This document shows, in pieces, positions 17,044 through 24,646 of a DNA stretch of 26,636 nt. Source of the DNA: Candidatus Hydrogenedentota bacterium (GTDB lineage: Bacteria; Hydrogenedentota; Hydrogenedentia; Hydrogenedentales; CAITNO01); the NCBI GenBank assembly GCA_007118765.1, contig SKQZ01000326.1, forward strand, positions 1 through 26,636. Reading direction: 5' to 3'. The position numbers were made by a program, and so were the translations under genes. Under the pieces are notes generated by a model. The model saw nothing but the letters and a program-made list of their open reading frames with translations. It was not told the DNA's origin and ran no database searches. Numbering within the stretch: the first letter of the stretch is position 1; every line of letters starts with the position of its first letter.

Positions 17044-17362
17044 AGCACCACCTCCACCATGCACATACAGTGAAACGCCTGTACACGCGAAATTATTCGG
17101 ATTGCACACGAACAAGATACCAACGAAATGACGTACTCAAAACGCACAAGACCCGCCTGTGAACAGGAACCGGCTATCATGCGGGGTGTGTTCGTGCGTT
17201 GGAAACGGGTCGCATGGGTTTTGCATACGGCATCTGCAGTGCGGCCTTGATGAACGATAACGCTTGAGAAATCCGTCCAACAACCCACAACAACGGCAAA
17301 CACCATCGCCGTGCCGAAAGACCGCTCTTGCTACTACAACGAAGAACCATATCATTCAGCGC
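17044..17362. other. Non-coding stretch between the pseudopilin promoter and the Cys-rich locus
   Basis: No gene supported: the open frames on either strand lack ribosome binding sites and family-like composition. It contains the left copy of the 17161/17811 direct repeat and otherwise nothing I recognise. Confidence 0.55.
17161..17209 (+). repeat. Direct repeat flanking the Cys-rich gene, left copy
   Basis: Aligned without gaps to 17811-17859. The last 24 bp (17186-17209, starting GTGTGTTCGTGCG) are identical to 17836-17859, and the left half is diverged but still similar (ATCAT, AACAGG). Spacing is 650 bp. No terminal inverted repeats or transposase were seen. Confidence 0.75.
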
Positions 17363-17400
17363 TTGACAAGAAGATGGCAACCAACGTATATTTTGTTGGT
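17363..17400 (+). promoter_or_regulatory. Strong promoter with dyad over the -10
   Basis: Perfect -35 TTGACA (17363-17368), 18-nt spacer, -10 TATATT (17387-17392, 5 of 6). An inverted repeat ACCAAC-N9-GTTGGT (17380-17385 and 17395-17400) straddles the -10, a typical repressor-operator position. Predicted start near 17399, giving a leader of about 137 nt before the ATG at 17536. Confidence 0.6.
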
Positions 17401-17535
17401 AAGAAAAGTTTCGCAGCAAACGCCTGCATGTTGCAAAACCAAGCGGTGCAAACTCCACCGCAAATTGACGGTCCGTAGTCTTAAAGGGGCGAGCCCCAGT
17501 TGTTGGGAGAAGATCGCCTACAGGAGGCATTTGTG
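17401..17535 (+). promoter_or_regulatory. Structured 5' leader of the Cys-rich gene
   Basis: Contains two clean hairpins: GCGGTG/CACCGC with a 7-nt loop (17443-17461) and GGGGC-GA-GCCCC (17486-17497), followed by AGGAGG at 17522-17527. I do not recognise a known riboswitch class. It could be a regulatory leader, or this transcript start could also make a small RNA. Confidence 0.35.
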
Positions 17536-17787
17536 ATGTCTACGCCGGAACAATGTGTGACCTGTCGCTACGCCAAACGCAACACCGGGGAAAAAGGCGC
17601 GGCCCCTGCCATTGGGGAAATGGTGTGCTCAATACGTCTGGTGCAGTTTTGTGAGCGGCAGGATGGAACGCAACTGCTCAGGATGGTGCCGGGATCATGC
17701 TGTTTTCTGAACGAGTCAAACGACTGCGAACAATATAAGCCCGCCCGGCTGCAATGGCTGCGCAAGATATTTCCCATGGTGTTGTGA
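17536..17787 (+). CDS. Small cysteine-rich protein of unknown function
   Basis: 83 aa; the start is set by AGGAGG ending 8 nt before the ATG. No signal peptide or membrane helix. Seven cysteines are arranged C7-x2-C10-x20-C31-x7-C39-x15-C55C56-x7-C64, in motifs CVTCRY, MVCSIRLVQFCE and GSCCFLNESNDCEQY. This suggests a metal site (zinc or iron-sulfur) or a redox role. I do not recognise the family. The C-terminal tail is basic and hydrophobic (RLQWLRKIFPMVL). It is flanked by direct repeats, has its own strong promoter, and is convergent with lpdA. Confidence 0.72.
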   Translation: MSTPEQCVTCRYAKRNTGEKGAAPAIGEMVCSIRLVQFCERQDGTQLLRMVPGSCCFLNESNDCEQYKPARLQWLRKIFPMVL

Positions 17788-17810
17788 CATCAGCGACGAA
17801 GCACGCTTTG

Positions 17811-17859
17811 TAAACAGGCGTCGCCATCATGTGGTGTGTGTTCGTGCGTTGGAAACGGG
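17811..17859 (+). repeat. Direct repeat flanking the Cys-rich gene, right copy
   Basis: Right copy of the repeat at 17161-17209, in the 81-bp gap between the Cys-rich gene and the convergent lpdA stop. GCGACG at 17793-17798 can pair with CGTCGC at 17819-17824 across a ~20-nt loop, but no T-run follows. Confidence 0.75.
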
Positions 17860-17868
17860 GTGCGGGTG

Positions 17869-19293
17869 TTATTGTGTATTTGCTGGTCGGTAAATGTGGG
17901 TGCTGTGTCCGAATATGACGGCGGCCGACTCCATAACCGTTTCGCTGAGGGTGGGATGGGGATGGATGGTCATGTCGAGGTCTGCGGCCACCGCACCCAT
18001 TTCAATGGCGAGCACGCCTTCGGCAATGAGTTCACCTGCGCCGGGCCCGACAATACCGACGCCCAGAATCCTGCCGTCCTGCGGGTGACACAAGATTTTT
18101 GTCAGCCCATCGGCCCGATCAAGGATGCCGGCGCGCCCGGAAGCGGCCCACGGGAACCGCGCCACAGAAACGGCAATCCCCTTTTCCTTTGCTTGGGCTT
18201 CGGTGAGGCCGCACCATGCGATTTCGGGATCGGTAAACACGACTGCCGGAATGGCCTGCGGTTCAAAGGCGCTTTTCCTGCCTGCCACGGCCTCGGCTGC
18301 GACCCGTCCCTCGGCGGAGGCTTTGTGGGCGAGCATGGGTTCGCCCGCCACATCGCCGATGGCAAATATGTGCGGTTCGGCAGTGCGCCGCTGTTCATCC
18401 ACCTCAATGAATCCGCGTTCATCGGTGACAATGCGGGTATCATGAAGATTCAGGCCTTTTGAGTTGGGCTTGCGACCCACGCATATCAACACTTTTTCAA
18501 ATACCCGGGCGGGTTCGCCAATGTAGGCGCCTTCCAGCACCACATGCACCCCATCATCTTTGACCTGCATATCCGTGACCTTGGTGGCAAGCAATATCTC
18601 GTGCATCAGCTTTTCGAGTCGCCCGGCCAGCGGCGCCACCAACTCGCGGTCTGCGCCGGGCAACAAGCCGTCCGACAACTCGGCCACCGTCACACGCGCC
18701 CCCAACGAAGCGTAAACAGAACCCAGCTCCAGCCCGATATAACCGCCGCCAATCACCAATAATGATGACGGGATATCTTGCACCCGCAGTGCGTTGGTTG
18801 AGTTCATCAGGCGCGGCGATCTGATAAGGGGGCCGAACAAGGCCGGCCGCGAACCCGTGGCAATGATAACGTGGTCGGCCTTTAGAATGTCTTCCGACCC
18901 GTCGCCGTGAAACACCGCCAGCGTGTGGGTATCAATGAACGCCGCCCGCGCCTGCACATAGCGCACCTTGCGCGCGGAACATAATTGGCCGAGGCCGCGG
19001 GTCATGGTGGCGATCACTTCCTGGGTGCGCCGGTCCATTTTGGTGAAGTCCATTTCCGGCGGCTGAAACGTCAGGCCCCACGCTTCCGCTTCCCGGGCAT
19101 CATTCACCAGCTTGGCCACATGCAGCAAGGCTTTCGACGGGATACACCCGCGGTATAGGCAGGTGCCGCCGGGATTGGGCGCCACGTCCAACAACACGAC
19201 ATCAAGGCCCAGGTCGGCGGCGTGAAAGGCGGCGGCGTAGCCGCCCGGCCCCGCACCAATAACCGCCAACTCGGCATGTAACGTTTCCGTCAT
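17869..19293 (-). CDS. lpdA: Dihydrolipoamide dehydrogenase
   Basis: 474 aa, standard for the E3 flavoenzyme that re-oxidises dihydrolipoamide with NAD+. FAD-binding GAGPGG at 13-18; redox-active disulfide Cys45/Cys50 in GGTCLYRGCIPSK (family usually GGTCLNxGCIPSK); NAD-binding GGGYIGLELG; second FAD motif AIGDVAGEPMLAHKA; C-terminal dimer-interface catalytic pair His446/Glu451 in HPHPTLSE. All catalytic residues are present. AAGGAA lies about 7 nt before the ATG. It lies 33 nt after the crotonase gene, at the end of the operon. No E1/E2 or glycine-cleavage gene is in the window, so its complex is unknown; it may serve enzymes encoded elsewhere. Confidence 0.96.
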   Translation of the reverse strand: MTETLHAELAVIGAGPGGYAAAFHAADLGLDVVLLDVAPNPGGTCLYRGCIPSKALLHVAKLVNDAREAEAWGLTFQPPEMDFTKMDRRTQEVIATMTRGLGQLCSARKVRYVQARAAFIDTHTLAVFHGDGSEDILKADHVIIATGSRPALFGPLIRSPRLMNSTNALRVQDIPSSLLVIGGGYIGLELGSVYASLGARVTVAELSDGLLPGADRELVAPLAGRLEKLMHEILLATKVTDMQVKDDGVHVVLEGAYIGEPARVFEKVLICVGRKPNSKGLNLHDTRIVTDERGFIEVDEQRRTAEPHIFAIGDVAGEPMLAHKASAEGRVAAEAVAGRKSAFEPQAIPAVVFTDPEIAWCGLTEAQAKEKGIAVSVARFPWAASGRAGILDRADGLTKILCHPQDGRILGVGIVGPGAGELIAEGVLAIEMGAVAADLDMTIHPHPTLSETVMESAAVIFGHSTHIYRPANTQ

Positions 19294-19326
19294 GGTGTTT
19301 CCTTTTTCGGTTTCGCACGCGCCGGG

Positions 19327-20112
19327 CTATTCGAAGCGACTGAAATCGGGCGGCCGCCGCTCCAGAAAAGCCTGCATCGCTTCCGCAGCCTCCGCGGACA
19401 TGAGCCGCTGCAGGAACTGTGCCGCCTCGCGGTCCACGGCAGCATGCAGGGCCTCGCGCATGGGGTCGCGCACCAACGCTTTGGTCGTGCGCACCGCCTC
19501 GGGCGGCAATGCCGCAAGCACGGACAAACGCGCTTCCACCTCGGCATCAAAGTCTGTCGCGGAAACCAGCTCGGAAACAAGTCCCCACTGCGCGGCGGTG
19601 TCGGCGTCTATGGTCTGACTGGTCAGCAGCAACGACAACGCACGGGTGGCGCCCACCACCTTTGGCAAAAGATAACTTGAGCCTGCCTCCGGACACAAGG
19701 CCAGTTTGGTAAAGGGCATTTGGAAGGTGGCGTCCGGGGCCGCAATCACCACATCGCAATGGAGCAACATGGTGGTTCCGATACCGATGGCCGGTCCTTG
19801 CACCGCGGCGACCAACGGTTTCCGGGCGTCAATAATGGCGTGTAGAAAACGCATTACCGGGCTTTCAGCATCAGAGGGCGGATTCCCCAAAAAATCTTTC
19901 AAGTCGTTGCCGCTGGTGAAGCAGCCGCCCGCGCCACGAAAACATAAAGCGCGCACCTGGGCGTCGGATTCAGCAGATTGCAACGCCTCAATCATGGCCT
20001 CATACATGGCGTGCGTCAAAGCGTTCTTTTTCTCGGGGCGATTAAACATCACCGTCATCACGCCGTCTTGGCGGGACACACGGATATGCCCGTCAGCAGT
20101 CATTGTGGTCAT
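19327..20112 (-). CDS. Enoyl-CoA hydratase/isomerase (crotonase family)
   Basis: 261 aa. Crotonase fold with FNRPEKKNALTHAMYEAM near the N-terminus, oxyanion-hole regions (CFRGAGGCFTSGNDLKDF and VQGPAIGIGTTMLLHCD) and a C-terminal RRPPDFSRF. Classical hydratase has two catalytic Glu. Here the first (usual GGGCE) is replaced in GIGTTML, while the second is kept in LCPEAGSSYLLP. That pattern is closer to delta3-delta2-enoyl-CoA isomerases and related hydratases, so the reaction may be isomerisation rather than hydration. GGGAG lies about 6 nt before the ATG. It sits 26 nt after the ferredoxin gene and 33 nt before lpdA. Confidence 0.9.
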   Translation of the reverse strand: MTTMTADGHIRVSRQDGVMTVMFNRPEKKNALTHAMYEAMIEALQSAESDAQVRALCFRGAGGCFTSGNDLKDFLGNPPSDAESPVMRFLHAIIDARKPLVAAVQGPAIGIGTTMLLHCDVVIAAPDATFQMPFTKLALCPEAGSSYLLPKVVGATRALSLLLTSQTIDADTAAQWGLVSELVSATDFDAEVEARLSVLAALPPEAVRTTKALVRDPMREALHAAVDREAAQFLQRLMSAEAAEAMQAFLERRPPDFSRFE

Positions 20113-20138
20113 TCTTTTCTCCCGATTGCCGCGCCGTG

Positions 20139-20435
20139 TTACGGCACAACAACACCCTTCGTAATATCATCCAAAATCGTGGCAATGTCTTCATCGGTTA
20201 CGCCGGAATACCAGCGGTTGTCGGGAAACACCATGACATTCGGTCCCAACATGCAGCGGTTCATACATCCCGCACGGCTCACCCGTACCAGCGTATCCCA
20301 ACCGCGCTGCTTTATGGCCGCCTTCAACCGGGCATGAATGTTCTCGGCGTCATGATTGGCACAGCACACACCGGATTCGCGTTCATTCAGACAAACAAAC
20401 ACGATTTTCTGAAACGGCACATTATTACATTCCAT
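20139..20435 (-). CDS. Thioredoxin-fold [2Fe-2S] ferredoxin
   Basis: 98 aa from the ATG at 20435 (AAGGAA about 6 nt upstream). A longer frame to 20507 would overlap the previous gene and has no ribosome site. Starts the fold at KIVFVCLNERESGVCC and has the second ligand pair in RAGCMNRCMLGPNVMVFP. Likely cluster ligands are Cys15, Cys24 or Cys25, Cys57 and Cys61, matching the Aquifex/NuoE-like ferredoxin pattern; GPNVMVFPDNRWY is typical of this family. Soluble electron carrier; partner unknown. Its position ahead of the crotonase and lpdA suggests a shared redox or acyl-CoA process (inference). Confidence 0.9.
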   Translation of the reverse strand: MECNNVPFQKIVFVCLNERESGVCCANHDAENIHARLKAAIKQRGWDTLVRVSRAGCMNRCMLGPNVMVFPDNRWYSGVTDEDIATILDDITKGVVVP

Positions 20436-20493
20436 GGCATTTCCTTCCAGTACCACGCAATACACTTGTTCGAAAACGCATTCCGGCGCGCGT

Positions 20494-21873
20494 TCATTCC
20501 CGCGCATTCATGGCACAGCGGAAACCATAGTCGCTTCGTTTCGCATCCATCCGGTCAAAATGCCGGGCGGCGCACCGCACGTCAAACTTGTCGCTCCTGA
20601 ACGAACCGCCCCGGAGCACACGGAATATCTGGCCGTAATCCTTGGTCACGTCTCTATTGCCCGGGTAGGCTTCGTACCAGTCGGCCGTCCATTCGTAGGC
20701 ATTCCCGGCCATGTCCATGCATCCGTATGGCGATGCGCTGGCAAAATAGCTGCCCACCCGCGTGGCCCTTCCTATTCCGGATTCAGCCGTGTTCGCCATG
20801 CCGGGCTCGAAGACTTCGCCCCAGGGATATTCACGGCCATCCGTGCCGCGTGCCGCCTTTTCACGTTCCGCTTCGGTGGGCAGGCGTTTGCCCACCGCCT
20901 CACAATACCGCACGGCCTGTGTCCATGACACGCCCAGCGCGGGGTAATTGTCATGGCCGTCGGGGTAGTCATGAGACCGAAACACCCGTTTGAACGCTTG
21001 ATTTGTCACTTCAAAGCGGTCAATATAGAAGGCATCCAGATGTATTCTGCGTTCGGGGCGTTCGTCCGGCGCACGCTCGTCCGAACCCATGATAAACTCG
21101 CCGGCGGGCACCAGCACCATGCCTTGGGGCACCTTGCCTGGCGGCAAGGTCAGCTGCACGGTTTCAGAATCGTTTGCCGCCAACTCCACCAACTCGTCCC
21201 CTTGCAGATGGCCGTCGGTATGCACACTCACCAGGTATTTCCCCGGCCGCAACCGGAAGGTGGCCGGCGTGCGCTCGCCCTGCCGGATATTGTTCAGCCA
21301 GATATCAGCGGAACTGGGTCGCGAGTGAACATGCAGCTCGGCCTCCATGGCCCGCAATTGATGGCTGAACTCCATGTTAAACCCGTCTTCCAGCGTGAAG
21401 GTATTTTCCACGGGATACGCATGGGGGTGGTTGACGGTGTAACTGTACTCACCCACCTGCAACACATGACGGTAAATGGGCGTTTCGCCAATCACTTCGC
21501 CATCGAGAAGCACCTCCGCGCCTTCCGGGCTGGACGTTATTGTCAAGGTGCCCGTGATGGGCTCCATCTCAACGACGAAGCTTTGTTCAGGCTCTTCGGT
21601 TACGCTTATTTCCTCGAACTTGCGGCGGTACCGGTCCAGCCGCAAAACAACTTCGTACTCCCCCGGCGCAACGTCTGTTATGGTTACGGGCGTTTCACCA
21701 TGTTCCACGCCATACATGAGTACGGAAGCGCCCTGTTCCGGTGCGCTGTCAATGGTGATGGTGGCATAAGATTCCGGCTCGCTGCGCCCCCCACACCCTG
21801 ACAGGACGCCCACGGCACCCGCCAGCGCAAGCAGCATGCAACATGCCGTGCGTAAGGTACGTTCAGTTTTCAT
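20494..21873 (-). CDS. Lipoprotein with three PEGA domains and a formylglycine-generating-enzyme-like domain
   Basis: 459 aa. Lipoprotein signal with lipobox VLSGC (Cys27). Three PEGA repeats at about 36-85, 107-152 and 178-222 (patterns GASVLMYG..GETPVTI..PGEYEV, GAEVLLDG..GETP, SADIWLNN..RTPATF..PGKYLV). From about 250 the SUMF1/FGE-sulfatase domain: MVLVPAGEFIMGSDE, FYIDRFEVTNQAF, CEAVGKRLPTEAEREKAARG, GNAYEWTADWYE, VLRGGSF. The segment after RGGSF (RSDKFDVRCAAR) does not show the paired active-site cysteines of true sulfatase-activating enzymes, so it is probably a binding or structural relative. AGGA lies about 10 nt before the ATG. First gene of the Fd-crotonase-lpdA run. Confidence 0.92.
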   Translation of the reverse strand: MKTERTLRTACCMLLALAGAVGVLSGCGGRSEPESYATITIDSAPEQGASVLMYGVEHGETPVTITDVAPGEYEVVLRLDRYRRKFEEISVTEEPEQSFVVEMEPITGTLTITSSPEGAEVLLDGEVIGETPIYRHVLQVGEYSYTVNHPHAYPVENTFTLEDGFNMEFSHQLRAMEAELHVHSRPSSADIWLNNIRQGERTPATFRLRPGKYLVSVHTDGHLQGDELVELAANDSETVQLTLPPGKVPQGMVLVPAGEFIMGSDERAPDERPERRIHLDAFYIDRFEVTNQAFKRVFRSHDYPDGHDNYPALGVSWTQAVRYCEAVGKRLPTEAEREKAARGTDGREYPWGEVFEPGMANTAESGIGRATRVGSYFASASPYGCMDMAGNAYEWTADWYEAYPGNRDVTKDYGQIFRVLRGGSFRSDKFDVRCAARHFDRMDAKRSDYGFRCAMNARE

Positions 21874-21927
21874 GGCGCATAATTCCTGTGTAACGGTTTA
21901 AAAGAACAACATTTATCATAGCATATC

Positions 21928-21942
21928 GCCATAATCTATGGC
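21928..21942. promoter_or_regulatory. Inverted repeat in the leader of the PEGA/FGE-like gene
   Basis: GCCATA-ATC-TATGGC, perfect 6-bp arms with a 3-nt centre, 24-38 nt downstream of the predicted transcription start. It is placed like an operator or a small leader hairpin; no regulator is identified. Confidence 0.25.
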
Positions 21943-21972
21943 ACTATAAACAGATTTAAGCTATCCACCCAA

Positions 21973-21981
21973 ATTATACCA
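21973..21981 (-). promoter_or_regulatory. Extended -10 promoter for the PEGA/FGE-like operon
   Basis: Minus strand TGGTATAAT: consensus extended -10 with a perfect TATAAT. No good -35, which is tolerated with an extended -10. The start would be near 21966, about 93 nt before the ATG at 21873, inside the 206-bp gap after oleC. Confidence 0.5.
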
Positions 21982-22079
21982 TCATTTCGGGGGAAATGCT
22001 GCTCCATACAAAGGCAATCCGCCGCAAAAACGGTGAAACATACGGTACAGCGCCGGACAAGGTGTTGAAAAGCAACTGT

Positions 22080-23729
22080 CTACACGTTTTTGGCTGCCCA
22101 TTCGGCAAGTTTCTGGCGCTGTATTTTGGCGTTGTGACGTACATCCACAGGAAAAGCGGGGTGAAAACGTATGTCCTGAATGGTGCGCGTGTGCTCATGT
22201 TTCGCGCCCCGTTCGCGTAATTCGTCCGCAATGTGTTGGCGCATCTTATCGTCGGCCTTTGCATATTCGGGCAATAACTCCACCACCAGCACGGGACGTT
22301 GCTTGCCCGGCTCGCCTACGCCCACCAGCGCGGTACGGGCGACTTTGGGGTGCTGATTAAAAATGCTCTCGCAAGGCACCGGCAACATCAAGCCCGCTTC
22401 CGTTTGTACGCGATGGGCCTTGCGCCCGCAAAACCACAAGCGCCCGGCATCGTCCAGATACCCGATATCGCCCATGCGATGCCATACGCCGTCGTCGCCA
22501 TAAATCTTGGCTTGTGCGGTTGCCTCGGGCCGATTCAGATACTCGCGCGTAACCATCACGCCCGTGACCACCACTTCGCCCACTTCGCCCGGCGGCAACG
22601 CCAGGGCATCGTCCCATTTCTCAATGATATCGTCGCTGATGGGGATGATACACAACCGAACACCGCTGACGGGCCTGCCCACACACGCCCCGGCGCCTTG
22701 TTCCGTTTTTTCGGCAATGTCCCCCAGCAATTCGGTGTTATCAATGGTGGTGATGGGCAACGCTTCCGTAGCGCCATAGGGTGTGCATACCTTGCCGCCG
22801 TCCAACACCTCGCTGAGTTCCCGAATCACGGTGGGCGCCACAGGCGCGCCGAAAATAAAGATATGTTTTACCGAGGGCAGTCGGATATCGTTTTCCAGAC
22901 AATAGCGGTTCACTTTCTTCCAGATGGTGGGAGAACCCATGCTGAGGGTGACGCCGTGGGTTTGAATCGCCTCCACCAGATAGGCGGGGTTCACCTGCGC
23001 CGTTTTGCGTGCGTCCATATCGGGAATGACCGTGGTAACGCCCAGCGCGGGGTTAAAGAGAGCAAAAATATACATGGCCGCCAGATGTATCTCGCCCTCG
23101 GCCATGTCCAGATCTTCGCGCATGGAACGTATCACTTCCTGGAACATGCCCTGCAAATACAAAACGCCCTTGGGAATGCCCGTGCCGCCGGAGGTAAACG
23201 CAATGGCGGCCTCATCCTCCAGCGCCGTTTCGGCAACGGGAAAAGACTCTTTGTTTTCCGGGCATATCTGTTCCAATGCCGCCGTGCCGGGGAACCGACG
23301 CCCGCCCACGGTAACGGCGCGCTGCACGGTCTGAAACGACTTCGAGAAAATCCGCCGAATCAGATGGCCAATGGGGATGGCAATCATGGCCTCCGGCGCC
23401 GCCTCGGAAACGCACTGCAAAAACGCCTTCAGACCCATGCCCGGGTCTATCAGTACCGGCACGGCTCCAATCTTTAACAAGGCAAAACAGACCGCAATAA
23501 GCTCCGTCCCCGGACGGATAAGCAACAACACGCGCTGCCCCTTGCTTATGCCGTATGCTGAGAGGCCATTGGCATACCGGTCGCACAACGCGTTCATTTG
23601 CTGAAAACTAAGTTGGATGAATTTTGAACGCCCCTGCGCGTTGCGTCCGGCAGGCAAAATAATCCCGGGACGAAAAGGAGCGCGTTTGGCCATGTCCACC
23701 AGCCCTTGGGAAATGTTGTAGTGCTCCAT
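22080..23729 (-). CDS. oleC: OleC, AMP-forming beta-lactone synthetase of olefin biosynthesis
   Basis: 549 aa, ANL superfamily adenylating enzyme. ATP-binding P-loop AIAFTSGGTGIPKGV at about 175-189, PYGATEALPI in the middle, WHRMGDIGYLD and the hinge GRKAHRV toward the C-terminus. The segment GAVPVLIDPGMG (89-99) is typical of OleC. OleC converts beta-hydroxy acids to cis-beta-lactones using ATP. It lies 14 nt after oleB with AAAGGA about 6 nt before the ATG. Assignment relies on the oleA-oleB context as well as sequence; alone it might be called a fatty-acyl ligase. Confidence 0.93.
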   Translation of the reverse strand: MEHYNISQGLVDMAKRAPFRPGIILPAGRNAQGRSKFIQLSFQQMNALCDRYANGLSAYGISKGQRVLLLIRPGTELIAVCFALLKIGAVPVLIDPGMGLKAFLQCVSEAAPEAMIAIPIGHLIRRIFSKSFQTVQRAVTVGGRRFPGTAALEQICPENKESFPVAETALEDEAAIAFTSGGTGIPKGVLYLQGMFQEVIRSMREDLDMAEGEIHLAAMYIFALFNPALGVTTVIPDMDARKTAQVNPAYLVEAIQTHGVTLSMGSPTIWKKVNRYCLENDIRLPSVKHIFIFGAPVAPTVIRELSEVLDGGKVCTPYGATEALPITTIDNTELLGDIAEKTEQGAGACVGRPVSGVRLCIIPISDDIIEKWDDALALPPGEVGEVVVTGVMVTREYLNRPEATAQAKIYGDDGVWHRMGDIGYLDDAGRLWFCGRKAHRVQTEAGLMLPVPCESIFNQHPKVARTALVGVGEPGKQRPVLVVELLPEYAKADDKMRQHIADELRERGAKHEHTRTIQDIRFHPAFPVDVRHNAKIQRQKLAEWAAKNV

Positions 23730-23743
23730 ATCAGTTCCTTTCC

Positions 23744-24646
23744 CTACTGAATCTCATTAAAAAAAGCGCATGCCCGGGGCACAATCCGTTCGTGTGCATC
23801 TTCCAGCACAAAGTGTCCGGCATCGTCGTAGGTATGGATTTCTGCATTTGGAAAATGGGTTTTCCAGTGAGGCAGGAAGTCGCGCGCGGTAAAACAAAAG
23901 TCGCCGTTGCCCCAGAAGATGAGCATGGGGTGTTCACGAAACTGCGCCAGACCTGGCGTGAGGGCATCCACCACGGGCCGCGTGATATGGTCAGGCTCCA
24001 GCGGAATGTCCTCAACAAACCGGTGGATGGCAATGCGATTGCGCCAGCTGTTATAGGGCGCGAGATAGCCCCGGCGCACAGGCCGACTGAACCGTTTGTG
24101 TTGTTTGGTGGCAAACACCAGTGCGGCCAACAGAAATCCGTTCAGGCCACGCACCAACAACGCGCCGAAACCGGGGATACGACACATCCTGATGCGTCGC
24201 GGGATACGCGGCGGGAAGAAGACCGCCGTATTGAGCGCCACAAACCCCGCGATCTTTTCCGGGTGGCGCAGGGCATACCCCATGCCGATGGCGCCGCCCC
24301 AGTCGTGCATCACAAGGGTAACTTTTTCCAGACCCAAATGCTCAATGAGCGCTTCCAGGTTGTCGGTATGCTGTTGTAGCGTATAGGCATAGGCCTGTGG
24401 CTTGTCTGACAGCCCGCATCCGATGTGGTCCGGCACAATAACGCGATGCTCTTGCCGGGCCGCCACCGCAAGATTGCGATAATAGAAGGACCACGTGGGA
24501 TTGCCGTGAACCATGACGACGGCGGCAGTGCGTTCCCCGCCGCTTTCCGGGCCTTCATCAAGGTAGTGCATTCGTACGCCATTGGCATCAAACCAATGCG
24601 AGTCGAACGGATACAACGCCTTGAACGGGCCCGTGTCCACTACCAT
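23744..24646 (-). CDS. oleB: OleB, alpha/beta-hydrolase beta-lactone decarboxylase
   Basis: 300 aa from the ATG at 24646, which overlaps the oleA stop by 7 nt (ATGGTAG), so translation is probably coupled; an in-frame TTG at 24667 is less likely. Haloalkane-dehalogenase-type alpha/beta-hydrolase: oxyanion motif HGNPTWSFYYRNL, nucleophile Asp115 in VMHDWGG (Asp114 in Xanthomonas OleB), GNGDFCF acid region, and catalytic His in DDAGHFVLED. OleB removes CO2 from cis-beta-lactones to give cis-olefins. The OleB-typical N-terminus LYPFDSHWFDANGVRMHYLDEG is present. Second gene of oleABC. Confidence 0.93.
   Translation of the reverse strand: MVVDTGPFKALYPFDSHWFDANGVRMHYLDEGPESGGERTAAVVMVHGNPTWSFYYRNLAVAARQEHRVIVPDHIGCGLSDKPQAYAYTLQQHTDNLEALIEHLGLEKVTLVMHDWGGAIGMGYALRHPEKIAGFVALNTAVFFPPRIPRRIRMCRIPGFGALLVRGLNGFLLAALVFATKQHKRFSRPVRRGYLAPYNSWRNRIAIHRFVEDIPLEPDHITRPVVDALTPGLAQFREHPMLIFWGNGDFCFTARDFLPHWKTHFPNAEIHTYDDAGHFVLEDAHERIVPRACAFFNEIQ

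Noticed and set aside
17031..17530. Minus-strand frames of 91, 72 and 117 aa in the intergenic region
   Set aside because: They overlap each other, lack ribosome sites and run antisense to the promoter and leader of the Cys-rich gene.
17793..17824. GCGACG/CGTCGC stem as a terminator between the Cys-rich gene and lpdA
   Set aside because: Only 6 bp with a ~20-nt loop and no T-run on either strand; it may be incidental to the repeat.
22299..23477. 392-aa plus-strand frame
   Set aside because: Antisense to oleC, whose ANL motifs are unambiguous.
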